From: Flagellimonas sp. CMM7
GTDB lineage: Bacteria; Bacteroidota; Bacteroidia; Flavobacteriales; Flavobacteriaceae
Direction of reading: 5' to 3'
DNA: 64,000 bases
NCBI RefSeq assembly: GCF_021390195.1
Contig: NZ_CP090003.1
Span: 2,282,001-2,346,000, forward strand
Below, piece after piece: positions 33,485 through 42,248 of this stretch. Numbering within the stretch: position 1 is the stretch's first letter; each line of letters begins with the position of its first letter. A program made the position numbers and the translations under genes. The notes beneath the pieces were generated by a model. It had not been told where the DNA came from. It did no database searches and saw nothing but the letters and a program-made list of their open reading frames with translations.

Positions 33485-33877
33485 ATGCCCAGTATTTTCA
33501 CCAAAATTATTAGTGGAGAGATTCCCTGTTACAAGATAGCTGAGGACCCAGATAATTTTGCGTTTCTCGATATTAATCCAAACTCAAAAGGACATACACT
33601 TTGCGTTCCTAAAAAGGAAGTGGACAAAGTATTGGATTTAGATGAAGAGTCGTATATCAACCTTATGTCATTTTCCAGAAAAGTAGGAAAGGCGATTGAA
33701 GCAGCTGTTCCGTGTAAACGTGTAGGCATGACCGTTATAGGTTTGGAAGTTCCCCATGTTCATGTACACCTAATTCCATTGCATAGCATGAAGAACGCAA
33801 CTTTTGGTTACAAAGAAAGTATGGAGGCTGAAGAATTTGAATCTATTGCCGAAAAAATTAGAAGCTTCATTAAATAA
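33485..33877 (+). CDS. HIT-family nucleotide hydrolase
   Basis: A 130-residue histidine-triad protein with the catalytic HVHVH at residues 91-95 (VPHVHVHLIP) and the N-terminal FTKIISGEIPCYKI block. Members hydrolyse purine nucleotide-amino or -phosphate bonds, such as adenosine phosphoramidates or Ap4A. It is likely expressed as a housekeeping gene; it follows greA. Its stop codon overlaps the 3' end of the opposite-strand gene by 8 bp. Confidence 0.94.
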   Translation: MPSIFTKIISGEIPCYKIAEDPDNFAFLDINPNSKGHTLCVPKKEVDKVLDLDEESYINLMSFSRKVGKAIEAAVPCKRVGMTVIGLEVPHVHVHLIPLHSMKNATFGYKESMEAEEFESIAEKIRSFIK

Positions 33878-34220
33878 GACCTTCCAAATAGAAATAAACC
33901 GCTGTCCCTCCTAAGCCTAGCATCAGCAAAAGTATTATAAAGAAGAGTGTCGTAAACCTCACAGAAGTCTTGTCAGGGGTTACTAATTTATTGTAATATT
34001 CAAAGACCCTTTCAATATCTGGAGTCCAGTTTACAGGGTAAATAATAGAATAACATTTCTTACATTTTATCTCATGGGTAACCTGATCTGTGGTCCTGTG
34101 AAAAAATGGGTTGTACGTATGTTTCTGGTAAAAAGTGAGCTTAAGCTCCTGGTTAAAGCATTCAGGGCAGTTATTGGTAATTTCGGCTTCTTTTATTGCA
34201 ATCTGTTTTTCCTTTGCCAT
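33870..34220 (-). CDS. Membrane protein with a zinc-ribbon-like Cys4 domain
   Basis: A 116-residue protein. The N-terminal part has two CxxC motifs, NNCPECF (near residue 18) and IKCKKCY (near residue 53), which could bind one zinc as a ribbon; the C-terminus has one membrane helix (residues about 90-113). It has no recognised family. It begins 6 bp after the histidine kinase gene on the same strand, so the two are probably co-transcribed and it may take part in the kinase's signalling; this is inference. Confidence 0.7.
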   Translation of the reverse strand: MAKEKQIAIKEAEITNNCPECFNQELKLTFYQKHTYNPFFHRTTDQVTHEIKCKKCYSIIYPVNWTPDIERVFEYYNKLVTPDKTSVRFTTLFFIILLLMLGLGGTAVYFYLEGLI

Positions 34221-34226
34221 GACTCA

Positions 34227-35375
34227 TTAAACATTTGCTCTAAGGGAAATTTGCATGATTGTTCCTTCTTTACTTGACGAAAGTACTTTAATTTTTCCTT
34301 TATGGTACTCTTCTACAATTCTTTTTACCAATGAAAGCCCTAGTCCCCAGCCTCTTTTTTTAGAGGTTACCCCTGGACTAAAAATGTTTTGAAAATCACT
34401 TTTTGGAATACCATGCCCCGTATCTGAAACCAAAATATTGACAAATTGTCCTTTTTTCTCAATCTCTATGGTAATGTTTCCTCTCCCTTTCATAGCATCA
34501 ATTCCATTTTTCACAAGGTTTTCAATGCTCCAATTAAACAAAGGGGGATTTAAAAGAACAGGTAATTCATCAATACCAGAAGTAAAAGAAAAATGGATAA
34601 GTTTGGAGCTTCTCCGCTTTAAATATTCATAGGCCTTTTCAGTTTCAGAAACTATGTCATGCACTTCCAAATCAGGGATAGACCCTATTTTTGAAAAACG
34701 GTCTGTAATGGTCTCCAGTCTCGAAATATCCTTTGCAATTTCTTTGGTGATATCTGGGTTGATGCTTTCAGATTTCAAAAGTTCATTCCAACCCAAAAGC
34801 GATGTTAGTGGAGTTCCTATTTGGTGTGCGGTTTCTTTGGCCATTCCCGCCCAAAGCTTGTTTTGTTCTGATGCTTTGTTGGTTTTGAAGAAAAAGAAAA
34901 TGACCGCTCCAAAAAGAAAAATAATCAAAAGGAGGGCCAGAGGATAATATTTCAATTTGTTCAGAACTTCAGAGTTGCCATAATACAGCGTTTCCAATAG
35001 CTCTCCTTCTTGAATAATATGTACTGGTTCGTTCTCACTTTCAAACTGTCTTATTTTTCTTTGAATGTAGGCACTGTCTGCCGCTTTTTCTTCGGAAATA
35101 TTGTGCGTTTTTATGGAACCTTCCTCATTTACCAGGATCATGGGGGTAGAGGTGTTGTTGCCCATAACCTTTAAAGTTAAGTTCCCTAATTCTTGATCTA
35201 CGGAAGATTGAATGAGTTCCGACTGTGCGGTAGCCCAAATCTCCATTTTGAGTCGTTCTTCTTCCTTAAAATTCTTAAAGAAACTATTTGTGTTCCAAAG
35301 AATAAGGCTCACAATAACGAATGCCGAAATTAATAGGGTAATGTTGGAAGCCTTCTTTTTGGGGCTAAAGTTCAT
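34227..35375 (-). CDS. Membrane sensor histidine kinase
   Basis: A 382-residue kinase with two membrane helices (residues about 11-30 and 146-164) flanking a small periplasmic part, then a HisKA-like domain with phospho-His in KETAHQIGTPLTSL and an HATPase domain (SIENLVKNGIDAMKGRG, DTGHGIPKSDF and RGWGLGLSLVKRIVE). The KETAHQIGTPLTS motif is the form common in Bacteroidota. No response regulator gene is next to it, so it is an orphan kinase. It is followed by the zinc-ribbon membrane protein gene. Confidence 0.93.
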   Translation of the reverse strand: MNFSPKKKASNITLLISAFVIVSLILWNTNSFFKNFKEEERLKMEIWATAQSELIQSSVDQELGNLTLKVMGNNTSTPMILVNEEGSIKTHNISEEKAADSAYIQRKIRQFESENEPVHIIQEGELLETLYYGNSEVLNKLKYYPLALLLIIFLFGAVIFFFFKTNKASEQNKLWAGMAKETAHQIGTPLTSLLGWNELLKSESINPDITKEIAKDISRLETITDRFSKIGSIPDLEVHDIVSETEKAYEYLKRRSSKLIHFSFTSGIDELPVLLNPPLFNWSIENLVKNGIDAMKGRGNITIEIEKKGQFVNILVSDTGHGIPKSDFQNIFSPGVTSKKRGWGLGLSLVKRIVEEYHKGKIKVLSSSKEGTIMQISLRANV

Positions 35376-35500
35376 TTTTTAGTACAATTGTGATTAAAGA
35401 TAGCAGAAAATGTAAAAATATGTTGATACTTCGTTGTTGTACATGGTTTTTATTAGGGTTCATTTTATGTATTTTTGGTGCTTATTGAAAAGTAGCATAG

Positions 35501-35878
35501 ATGGAAGTCCAAGGAAAAATTAAAATGATTGATGAAACCAAAACCTACGGTAACAATGGTTTCAGAAAAAGAGAATTAGTTATTACTACAGAGGAGCAAT
35601 ATCCTCAGCATATTTTAGTGGAATTTGTACAGGACAAGTGCGATTTGCTTAACAATTATAGCGTGGGGCAAATGGTGAAAGTTAGTATTAATTTAAGAGG
35701 TAGAGAGTGGGTAAATCCACAAGGAGAGACCAAGTATTTTAATTCTGTACAAGGTTGGCGAGTAGAGAACTTGCAAACCGAAGGAGGTGCTGAGAATATG
35801 CCGCCTGTTCCACCAATGGAAGCTTTTGAACCTGCAGATAACCTTAAAGAGGAAGACCACGACGATTTACCATTCTAG
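35501..35878 (+). CDS. DUF3127-family protein (possible single-strand DNA-binding fold)
   Basis: A 125-residue protein with the Bacteroidota-specific DUF3127 core (about residues 1-95, MEVQGKIKMIDETKTYGNNGFRKRE), five-stranded and similar in pattern to the OB fold of single-stranded DNA-binding proteins. The acidic C-terminus (about 30 residues) ends in DDLPF, like the DDIPF tail that SSB uses to recruit partners. That makes an ssDNA or RNA role plausible, but it is not shown. The next gene begins 6 bp after its stop codon. Confidence 0.88.
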   Translation: MEVQGKIKMIDETKTYGNNGFRKRELVITTEEQYPQHILVEFVQDKCDLLNNYSVGQMVKVSINLRGREWVNPQGETKYFNSVQGWRVENLQTEGGAENMPPVPPMEAFEPADNLKEEDHDDLPF

Positions 35879-35884
35879 TCCGCT

Positions 35885-37261
35885 TTGGGTCTTACCAAGG
35901 TAATAGAACGTGTATTTAGAAGGTATTTGCCTTCACCTTTTACCATTGCAGTACTTCTAACAATACTGACGATTGTTCTTGCTTTAATTTTTACTGACAA
36001 CACCTCAGATAAAAATCATGTAACTGTTATCCTTTCTCATTGGGAGAATGGGATTTGGAACAATGGTCTTTTGGTATTTGCATACCAAATGATGCTCATT
36101 TTGGTTCTGGGTCATGTATTGGTATTGAGTAAGCCCATGGAGCGATTAATTCTGAGCATTACCAAGTTAGTAAAGAACACCTCTAATGCAGCTGTTTTGG
36201 TAGCGTTGCCAACAATGTTGGTTTCCTTTTTTAATTGGGGGTTAGGGCTAATTTTTGGAGCTATTTTGGCTAGAAAAGTTGGTGAATATGCCCAAGCAAA
36301 CAACATCCCGATCAATTACCCCCTAATAGGCGCTTCTGGGTATGTGGGCTTAATGGTTTGGCATGGAGGAATAAGTGGGTCTGCCCCAATAAAGGTTTCA
36401 GAAGCGGGGCATTTGAAGAGCTTGTTAGAAGGAATTTCCAACGTTGAACTCTTAGGTCAATTGCCAGAAACTATTTCTACCTCGCTTACGGTATTCAGTT
36501 ATTGGAACCTTATTCTATTTACGGTTGTAGCTTTATCTATTGTCGTTACGGTATATCATTTAGGGAAAAGAGTTAGCCCAAATAGTGTTAATTTAAAGGA
36601 GTACAAATTCAAATCTGTTGAGAAGGAAAATCTAGAAGGAGCGGAAAAACTGGATTACTCAAAAATAGCAGCTACATGTTTTGGGTTTTTAATTTTGATT
36701 GCTTTTTTACTTCAATACTTACCTGCTCTACAAGCCCTTAACATTACTCCAAATATGCTCAACTTCTTCATGTTGGGTCTGGCAATTATACTTCACGGAA
36801 GTTTTAAGAGCTTTTTGGTCGCAGTGGAAGAGGCCATTGGAGACACTGCAGGGATATTGATTCAATTTCCACTGTATTTTGGAATTATGGGAATTATGGG
36901 TAGCAGTGGAATGATCAATGATATTTCAGATTTTTTTGTATCAATAAGCACCACAGTTACCTTACCTATTTTCACCTTTTTAAGCGCAGGTCTTGTCAAT
37001 ATTTTTGTGCCCAGCGGAGGTGGTCAATGGGCTGTGCAAGGGCCACTGGTATTGGAATCTGCTATACAATTGGGCGTTCCATTGCCACAGGCAGTTATGG
37101 CCTTGGCCTATGGGGATCAAGTAACAAATATGTTACAGCCTTTTTGGGCCTTACCGCTTTTAGGGATTACAAAATTAAAGGCCAAAGAAATTCTACCGTA
37201 TACCTTGATTTTTATGTTAATAGGCAGTCTAGTTTATATAAGCGGTCTCCTTATTTTATAA
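35885..37261 (+). CDS. AtoE-type short-chain fatty acid transporter
   Basis: A 458-residue membrane protein with 11-12 hydrophobic segments of the short-chain fatty acid (AtoE) family. Typical blocks are RRYLPSPFTIAVLLT at the N-terminus, LVSFFNWGLGLIFGAIL, MVWHGGISGSAPIK and NIFVPSGGGQWAVQGP. It should import acetoacetate/butyrate-like acids or similar. No ATG is available, and TTG (35885) gives the N-terminus that fits the family; the 6-bp gap to the DUF3127 gene supports coupled expression. Confidence 0.88.
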   Translation: MGLTKVIERVFRRYLPSPFTIAVLLTILTIVLALIFTDNTSDKNHVTVILSHWENGIWNNGLLVFAYQMMLILVLGHVLVLSKPMERLILSITKLVKNTSNAAVLVALPTMLVSFFNWGLGLIFGAILARKVGEYAQANNIPINYPLIGASGYVGLMVWHGGISGSAPIKVSEAGHLKSLLEGISNVELLGQLPETISTSLTVFSYWNLILFTVVALSIVVTVYHLGKRVSPNSVNLKEYKFKSVEKENLEGAEKLDYSKIAATCFGFLILIAFLLQYLPALQALNITPNMLNFFMLGLAIILHGSFKSFLVAVEEAIGDTAGILIQFPLYFGIMGIMGSSGMINDISDFFVSISTTVTLPIFTFLSAGLVNIFVPSGGGQWAVQGPLVLESAIQLGVPLPQAVMALAYGDQVTNMLQPFWALPLLGITKLKAKEILPYTLIFMLIGSLVYISGLLIL

Positions 37262-37294
37262 CCCTTTTTCCGTAATTTTATTAAAAATTGCACT

Positions 37295-37957
37295 TTGGAA
37301 AAAGACTCTAAAAATCTTCCTTTATTCTTTTTAGGAGATAGATTGGAATTTCCTCCAGTTGAAGCTGCCAATGAAGATGGCCTTCTGGCAGTGGGAGGGG
37401 ATTTATCTCCAGAGCGACTGCTTTTAGCTTATAAAAGCGGAATTTTCCCATGGTTTAATGAGGATGCTTTAATTTTATGGTGGAGTCCTGATCCAAGAAT
37501 GGTTTTATTCCCTGAGAAAATCAAAATTTCAAAAAGTATGAGAAAAGTATTGCGTGCTGATCAATTTAGATTGACACAAAACACTTGCTTTGGAGAAGTA
37601 CTGGAAAAGTGCGCAAAAGTTGAGCGCAAAGGTCAGGAAGGAACATGGATTACTCCAAAAATGAAATTGGCCTACCTAGATCTTTTTGAGAAAGGCTTTG
37701 CCAAATCTTTTGAGGTATGGGAAGGTGATGTTTTGGTTGGAGGTCTATATGGAGTGGATTTGGGCCATGTTTTCTGTGGAGAAAGCATGTTCAGCACCAA
37801 GCCAAACGCTTCTAAGTTTGCTTTTATAAAAATGGTTCAGGAATTTAAGGAAAAAGAGTATAAACTTATTGATTGTCAAGTTTATACGGAACATCTTAAA
37901 AGTTTAGGGGCAGAAGAGATTTCAAGAGATTACTTCATGAAAATTTTAAAGGGATAG
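37295..37957 (+). CDS. aat: Leucyl/phenylalanyl-tRNA--protein transferase
   Basis: A 220-residue enzyme that adds Leu or Phe to proteins with N-terminal Arg or Lys and so marks them for ClpS/ClpAP degradation (N-degron pathway). Family motifs are LAVGGDLSPERLLLAYKSGIFPW, WWSPDPRMVLFP, ESMFS and IDCQVYTEHLKSLGA. It begins at TTG (37295), the only start near the expected N-terminus. It lies 33 bp after the AtoE gene on the same strand. Confidence 0.96.
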   Translation: MEKDSKNLPLFFLGDRLEFPPVEAANEDGLLAVGGDLSPERLLLAYKSGIFPWFNEDALILWWSPDPRMVLFPEKIKISKSMRKVLRADQFRLTQNTCFGEVLEKCAKVERKGQEGTWITPKMKLAYLDLFEKGFAKSFEVWEGDVLVGGLYGVDLGHVFCGESMFSTKPNASKFAFIKMVQEFKEKEYKLIDCQVYTEHLKSLGAEEISRDYFMKILKG

Positions 37958-37998
37958 TTTCAGACTGGTCAACAGGGGAAAATGGAGTCAATATGTAC

Positions 37999-38562
37999 TT
38001 AAACTTCGTCGTACCTAAAACAACTTACCTCGTGATCATTCACCATTCCCGTAGCCTGCATTTGGGCATAGATTACCGTACTTCCAACAAATTTAAAACC
38101 ACGTTTTTTTAAATCCTTGCTAATGGTGTCCGAAAGTGCTGTGTTTGCTGGCCCTTCTTTGTAGTCCTGTAGTTTATTTTTGATGGGCTTTCCATTTACA
38201 AACCCCCAAATATAAGTACTAAAACTGCCAAATTCTTTTTGAACCTCCATAAAAGCTTGTGCGTTTGAAATTGTAGCTTTTACTTTTAGTTTATTTCTAA
38301 TTATCCCTGGATTATCCAAAAGTTCATCAACTTTTATTTGGTCATAATTGGCAATCTTTTTGTAATCAAAATTGTCAAAAGCCTTTCTGAAATTTTCACG
38401 TTTTTTTAGTACGGTAATCCAGCTTAACCCAGCTTGGAATGTTTCTAAAATCAGGAATTCGAATAGCGTTTCATCATCTTTTACGGGAACGCCCCATTCA
38501 TTGTCATGATAATCTTCGTAGAGCGAATCACCTTCGCACCAACCACATCTGTGTTTATTCAT
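37999..38562 (-). CDS. tag: DNA-3-methyladenine glycosylase I
   Basis: A 187-residue base-excision repair enzyme. The N-terminal RCGWCEGDSLYEDYHDNEWG and C-terminal His/Cys (VNDHEVSCFRY) provide the zinc site typical of Tag; the helical core contains the conserved Trp and Glu region FQAGLSWITVLKKRENFRKAF. Tag removes 3-methyladenine from alkylated DNA. Length is normal. It converges on aat with a 41-bp gap. Confidence 0.96.
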   Translation of the reverse strand: MNKHRCGWCEGDSLYEDYHDNEWGVPVKDDETLFEFLILETFQAGLSWITVLKKRENFRKAFDNFDYKKIANYDQIKVDELLDNPGIIRNKLKVKATISNAQAFMEVQKEFGSFSTYIWGFVNGKPIKNKLQDYKEGPANTALSDTISKDLKKRGFKFVGSTVIYAQMQATGMVNDHEVSCFRYDEV

Positions 38563-38617
38563 TGATAATGATTTTATCTAAAGATAATGGAAATAGTGTT
38601 TTCCATTTGGTCTTAAT

Positions 38618-38983
38618 CTATAGTGGAATAAGTTCCTTGGCAACAATGGCTTGGTCAATAGTTACATACAGCCTGTTTTGACCTCTGTAGAAATCATTTT
38701 TATCTTTTCTTTCTAAAATCACCTTTTGGTCCGCATTTGCCAGTTTCAATATGCCAGTAATCACCACAGTTTGGTTGATTATCTTATGTGATGGTATAAT
38801 TAGTTCTGCATCTGATGTATTGTCTTTTAATGAATCATGGAGATATAGATAAGACTTGTTTGCGGGCTCCCCAATTTTAAATGAGGCCCCTAGCCTTACT
38901 TCATAGGTTTTACGAAAGGGTTTAGAAGAAGTTTTATCAGATTTGTGATTTGGAAAAATAACAGGATATTCTTTCTTTTTCAT
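38618..38983 (-). CDS. Hypothetical beta-rich protein
   Basis: A 121-residue protein with no signal peptide and no membrane segment. It begins with a basic, low-complexity stretch (about 30 residues) and then alternates short hydrophobic strands and charged loops, suggesting an all-beta domain. No family is recognised. It lies between tag and the sbtA-like gene on the same strand with gaps of 55 and 17 bp, so it could be the last gene of the SbtA operon. Function unknown. Confidence 0.6.
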   Translation of the reverse strand: MKKKEYPVIFPNHKSDKTSSKPFRKTYEVRLGASFKIGEPANKSYLYLHDSLKDNTSDAELIIPSHKIINQTVVITGILKLANADQKVILERKDKNDFYRGQNRLYVTIDQAIVAKELIPL

Positions 38984-39000
38984 CTGTCATTACTTTATGG

Positions 39001-39963
39001 TTAGGAGCATTGTATTATAAACAAGTAAAGAGGCATTCCCAGAGTAATATTAAAAGGAAAGGTGAAGGCCAGTGCCATTGGCACATAAAGACTTGGATTT
39101 GCCTTTGGGGCAGCTATTCGCATTGCAGCTGGCACGGCAATGTAGGATGCGCTCGCCGCCAAAATGGCAAATAAAAAGCGATTTCCAACACTTTCGGTAA
39201 TGAATTGACTGAACCAAGCTACAAAGCAACCATTGATTACCGGTAGACCAATTGAAAAGATAAGGGCAAACCAGCCCTTCTTTATAAAATCATTTAGTTT
39301 TTTTCCACTAGTAATGCCCATATCCAAAAGAAATACCGCTAGAAAGCCTTTGAAAATATCTGTAGTAAATGGTTTAATGCCTTCTGCTTGATGTTCATTG
39401 GCCAAAAAACCAATGGCCAAACTACCTAAAATCAGTAGTACACTACCATTTGTTACAGAATGATGCAAGACTTTTTTAAAGTTGCTTTTTTCTTCCTTCC
39501 CTTTTTTGAAAAAAGCCATTAACAATACTCCTATAATAATGGAAGGTGCTTCCATTAAAGCCATTACAGCAACCATATGCCCGCCAAAATCTATATTCTC
39601 AATTTCTAGAAAAGAGATTGCGGTCACAAAGGTGACTGCACTAACGGAGCCATAAGCTGCCGCTATTGCACCAGAATTTTCAACACTAAATTTTCTTCTA
39701 AGAATGAAATAAGCGAAAACTGGAACTGAGATGGCTAAAAAAATACCGAATAAAAGTGACCATATTATTTCCATGTTAAAATCACTATGGGAGAGTTCTA
39801 ACCCTCCCTTAAAACCTATTGCAAAAAGTAGGTATAGTGAAATAAACTTTGATGAATTTTGTGGAATTTCAAGGTCACTCTTTAATTGAACTGCTATGAT
39901 ACCGAGAAAGAAAAATAATAAAGCAGGATTGGTTAGGTTATCAACAAGAAGGTGTAGATCCAT
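39001..39963 (-). CDS. SbtA-type sodium-dependent bicarbonate permease
   Basis: A 320-residue membrane protein with about ten hydrophobic segments of the SbtA/DUF897 family. Blocks include NPALLFFFLGIIAV, LYLLFAIGFKGGLEL, AAAYGSVSAVTFVTA, LMEAPSIIIGVLL and FLLDMGITSGKKL. In cyanobacteria SbtA imports bicarbonate with sodium and is controlled by the PII-like SbtB. Here it follows two small genes on the same strand, with only 5 bp to the first, and a LysR regulator is divergent from that operon. In a heterotroph it may feed anaplerotic CO2 fixation or pH control. The gene symbol is left blank because function is inferred from family. Confidence 0.85.
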   Translation of the reverse strand: MDLHLLVDNLTNPALLFFFLGIIAVQLKSDLEIPQNSSKFISLYLLFAIGFKGGLELSHSDFNMEIIWSLLFGIFLAISVPVFAYFILRRKFSVENSGAIAAAYGSVSAVTFVTAISFLEIENIDFGGHMVAVMALMEAPSIIIGVLLMAFFKKGKEEKSNFKKVLHHSVTNGSVLLILGSLAIGFLANEHQAEGIKPFTTDIFKGFLAVFLLDMGITSGKKLNDFIKKGWFALIFSIGLPVINGCFVAWFSQFITESVGNRFLFAILAASASYIAVPAAMRIAAPKANPSLYVPMALAFTFPFNITLGMPLYLFIIQCS

Positions 39964-39968
39964 TTAGT

Positions 39969-40262
39969 CTATTCTTCCAAAGAGATTTTTAGAATACCAT
40001 CAATACGAAGCCTTTTTCCTTCACTTCTTAAGCTATTGATGAACTCATTTGCAATTACTTTTTCTCTTTCCAATTCAGCTATTCTTTCATCTGGATATTT
40101 AGTGTTAGCGTCTCTGTCACCTTCACACCATGACAAGCGTTGAAGCTTATGAAAATTTATCTTTTGATCCAATAAAGATGTAATTACGTCACATGCTTCA
40201 GATGGTGTAAAGCTGCCATCAACCAATTGAATTTTTTGTTTTGTTTCGATTAAAGTTTCCAT
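39969..40262 (-). CDS. Small SbtA-linked protein, paralogue A
   Basis: A 97-residue cytosolic protein, start ATG 40262 (an upstream frame adds 24 unlikely residues). The core DGSFTPSEACDVITSLLDQK and INFHKLQRL is shared almost line for line with the protein at 41540-41881, so they are paralogues. The C-terminal half is a helix with many Glu/Arg and a final strand (LRIDGILKISLEE). No characterised family is recognised. The gene ends 5 bp before sbtA, strongly suggesting a role in the same system, perhaps as a regulator of the permease. It is not obviously PII-like. Confidence 0.75.
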   Translation of the reverse strand: METLIETKQKIQLVDGSFTPSEACDVITSLLDQKINFHKLQRLSWCEGDRDANTKYPDERIAELEREKVIANEFINSLRSEGKRLRIDGILKISLEE

Positions 40263-40281
40263 TTTCTTGTTTTTAAATTGT

Positions 40282-40518
40282 TTAAGATTTTTTTGTTTGT
40301 CTCTTTCCAATAATGTTAATGGACAATAGACCAAATACGATTGACATTGAGATGCTCAACCATCCAAAGAATAGAAAATCATTGAGCGCAGAAAGTATTA
40401 GAATACTAGCGAACATAAAGCCCATTAAAGCATAGTATATTGGATAGAATCTTTCTGCATCTTTTGTTTTCGTCTTTTTGGTTAATAGTTTTTGCGAATG
40501 TGAAAGTTTGTACAGCAT
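40282..40518 (-). CDS. Small membrane protein, first gene of the SbtA operon
   Basis: About 78 residues from ATG 40518 (a longer frame to 40557 is possible). Two membrane helices (residues about 28-48 and 50-69) follow a basic cytosolic N-terminus (KKTKTKDAERFYP), and the short C-terminus is basic (GKRQTKKS). No family is recognised. It lies 19 bp upstream of small paralogue A and next to the divergent LysR gene, so it is probably regulated together with sbtA. Confidence 0.6.
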   Translation of the reverse strand: MLYKLSHSQKLLTKKTKTKDAERFYPIYYALMGFMFASILILSALNDFLFFGWLSISMSIVFGLLSINIIGKRQTKKS

Positions 40519-40600
40519 ACTTTTTATTTTGATGCAAAGTTGAAACATTATAATCATATATTTTTATTTATATTTATTATGAAATACATGAATTATATTT

Positions 40601-41524
40601 ATGAACTATACATTGCATCAACTACAAATTTTCTTGAAAATTGTTGAAAAACAGAGCATTACAAAAGCTTCAGAAGAACTCTATCTAACACAACCAGCGG
40701 TATCTATCCAGCTAAAAAATTTTCAATCCCAGTTTCCAATTCCGTTAACCGAAATAGTGGGAAGAAAATTGTTTGTAACTGATTTTGGAAGAGAAATAGC
40801 TCATTCGGCAGAAAGGATTTTGAATGAAGTGGAAGGGATAAATTATAAAATGCAGTCTTTTATGGGTGAACTGGCTGGGCGATTAAAAATATCTGTGGTC
40901 TCAACGGGAAAATATGTGATGCCATATTTTTTGTCAGGCTTTATGAAATCCAATACCGGAGTAGATTTAATAATGGATGTTACCAACAAAACAAAAGTGG
41001 TAGAGGGCCTGGAAAACAACGAAGTTGATTTTGCCCTTGTTTCGGTATTACCTGACCATTTAAAACTCAATAAGGTTGATTTAATGAAGAATGTATTGTA
41101 CTTGGTAGGTAATCCCAACTATTTTGAGCAGATTCTGCTATCTAAAAGTATGTTTGTTAAGGATACTCCTTTAATATTTAGAGAACAGGGTTCTGCCACT
41201 AGATTGGCAATGGAAAGTTATTTAAAAAGAAGGCAAATCCAAGTTGGAAAACGTATAGAACTTACTTCCAACGAGGCTGTAAAACAAGCTGTAATTGCCG
41301 GACTTGGATGCTCGGTTATGCCATTGATAGGGATAAAAAATGAATTAAGTAATGGGGATTTAAAAATATATCCTAAAAAAGGCTTACCCATACAAACAAC
41401 ATGGAATTTGGTTTGGTTGAGGTCAAAAAAACTCTCTCCTGTTGCTTCATCTTTTTTAGATTATTTAGGAAAAGAAAAGGAAAGAATAATTCAGGAGGAT
41501 TTTAGTTGGTACGAAAAATACTAG
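40601..41524 (+). CDS. LysR-family transcriptional regulator (CbbR-like)
   Basis: A 307-residue regulator with the N-terminal winged helix (LHQLQIFLKIVEKQSITKASEELYLTQPAVSIQL) and a substrate-binding domain. The extended HTH and the region ASEELYLTQPAVS are typical of the CbbR/CysB group, members of which often control carbon-concentration genes in response to metabolites. It is divergent from the SbtA operon with a very short (about 40-80 bp), AT-rich intergenic region that must hold both promoters. It is therefore the likely regulator of sbtA. Confidence 0.92.
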   Translation: MNYTLHQLQIFLKIVEKQSITKASEELYLTQPAVSIQLKNFQSQFPIPLTEIVGRKLFVTDFGREIAHSAERILNEVEGINYKMQSFMGELAGRLKISVVSTGKYVMPYFLSGFMKSNTGVDLIMDVTNKTKVVEGLENNEVDFALVSVLPDHLKLNKVDLMKNVLYLVGNPNYFEQILLSKSMFVKDTPLIFREQGSATRLAMESYLKRRQIQVGKRIELTSNEAVKQAVIAGLGCSVMPLIGIKNELSNGDLKIYPKKGLPIQTTWNLVWLRSKKLSPVASSFLDYLGKEKERIIQEDFSWYEKY

Positions 41525-41539
41525 GGATGAACTGAACTA

Positions 41540-41881
41540 TTATCCTTTTGTAATTTCAATAGTGCTATGAATTTTTAATTGGTTGCCATGGCTTCTGGCA
41601 TCCAGAATAATTTCTGTCATCCTACCTTTTGCCACTTTTAACTCATTTATTCTACTTTCAGAATTAAGATAATCCACCCTGTCAGTATCTTTAAGGTTTA
41701 GCAACTGAACGGTATGGAATTTGATTTTGTCATTGAGTAAGGACAAAAGTACCTCTGCTGCATCCGCTGGAGTAAAGCTTCCTTCAATCAGAAGAAAAGA
41801 TTCAATGTTATCTGCTTTTATAGCAGATGATTTTTTGTTTTGTGAATTGGAACGATAAAGGGACCGCAGCAATTTTTTCAT
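41540..41881 (-). CDS. Small SbtA-locus protein, paralogue B
   Basis: A 113-residue protein related to the one at 39969-40262: EGSFTPADAAEVLLSLLNDK and IKFHTVQLLN match DGSFTPSEACDVITSLLDQK and INFHKLQRL. It has a basic N-terminal extension of about 28 residues. Two copies flanking one LysR gene suggest duplication. It begins 3 bp after the CutA/PII-like gene on the same strand, so the two are co-transcribed. It converges on the LysR gene. No family is recognised. Confidence 0.75.
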   Translation of the reverse strand: MKKLLRSLYRSNSQNKKSSAIKADNIESFLLIEGSFTPADAAEVLLSLLNDKIKFHTVQLLNLKDTDRVDYLNSESRINELKVAKGRMTEIILDARSHGNQLKIHSTIEITKG

Positions 41882-41884
41882 AAA

Positions 41885-42199
41885 CTAAACTTTTAGCGTT
41901 TTGGTTTGCAGTTCAAGATTCTGATGTTCATCCATATAAATAATGGGCATTGCATAAATAGAAGGAAGGTTTTCCAAAAACCTTTTTTTAATACGTTTTT
42001 TTATTTTGTTGAAGAGCAACGCTTTTGTTGTGCCCATTATTAAAGTTTGTTCCAAACTTTCATTTTGTCCATTCTTTAGTCGTTTATGGAGCATTTTACT
42101 TGAAACGAGCGCATTGAGCATTAGTTTTTCATCAATGAGAAAATCCACAATACTATTTGCTTGAGAAGGAGAGCTACACAAAATGTGAATTAAAACCAT
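41885..42199 (-). CDS. Possible CutA/PII-like small protein
   Basis: A 104-residue protein with the beta-alpha-beta order of a ferredoxin-like fold: VLIHILCSSPSQANSIVDFL, then LMLNALVSS, a variable loop, TLIMGTTKALLFNKIKKRI and YAMPIIYMD. CutA1 proteins share this order (A-x-x-IA-x-x-LV then ... LIIKT ... PEIIA-x-PI). That similarity is weak, and the normal active-site residues are not clear. In cyanobacteria the PII-like SbtB controls SbtA, so a PII/CutA-fold protein in this neighbourhood is suggestive. It lies upstream of paralogue B. Confidence 0.55.
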   Translation of the reverse strand: MVLIHILCSSPSQANSIVDFLIDEKLMLNALVSSKMLHKRLKNGQNESLEQTLIMGTTKALLFNKIKKRIKKRFLENLPSIYAMPIIYMDEHQNLELQTKTLKV

Positions 42200-42248
42200 A
42201 TGAAATAATTAAGTACTCACTTGCCACATGAGCGATCATCATTATAAA

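Noticed and set aside
41885..42199. Calling this protein SbtB
   Set aside because: The resemblance is to the general CutA/PII-type fold only; the conserved T-loop or C-terminal residues of SbtB cannot be seen.
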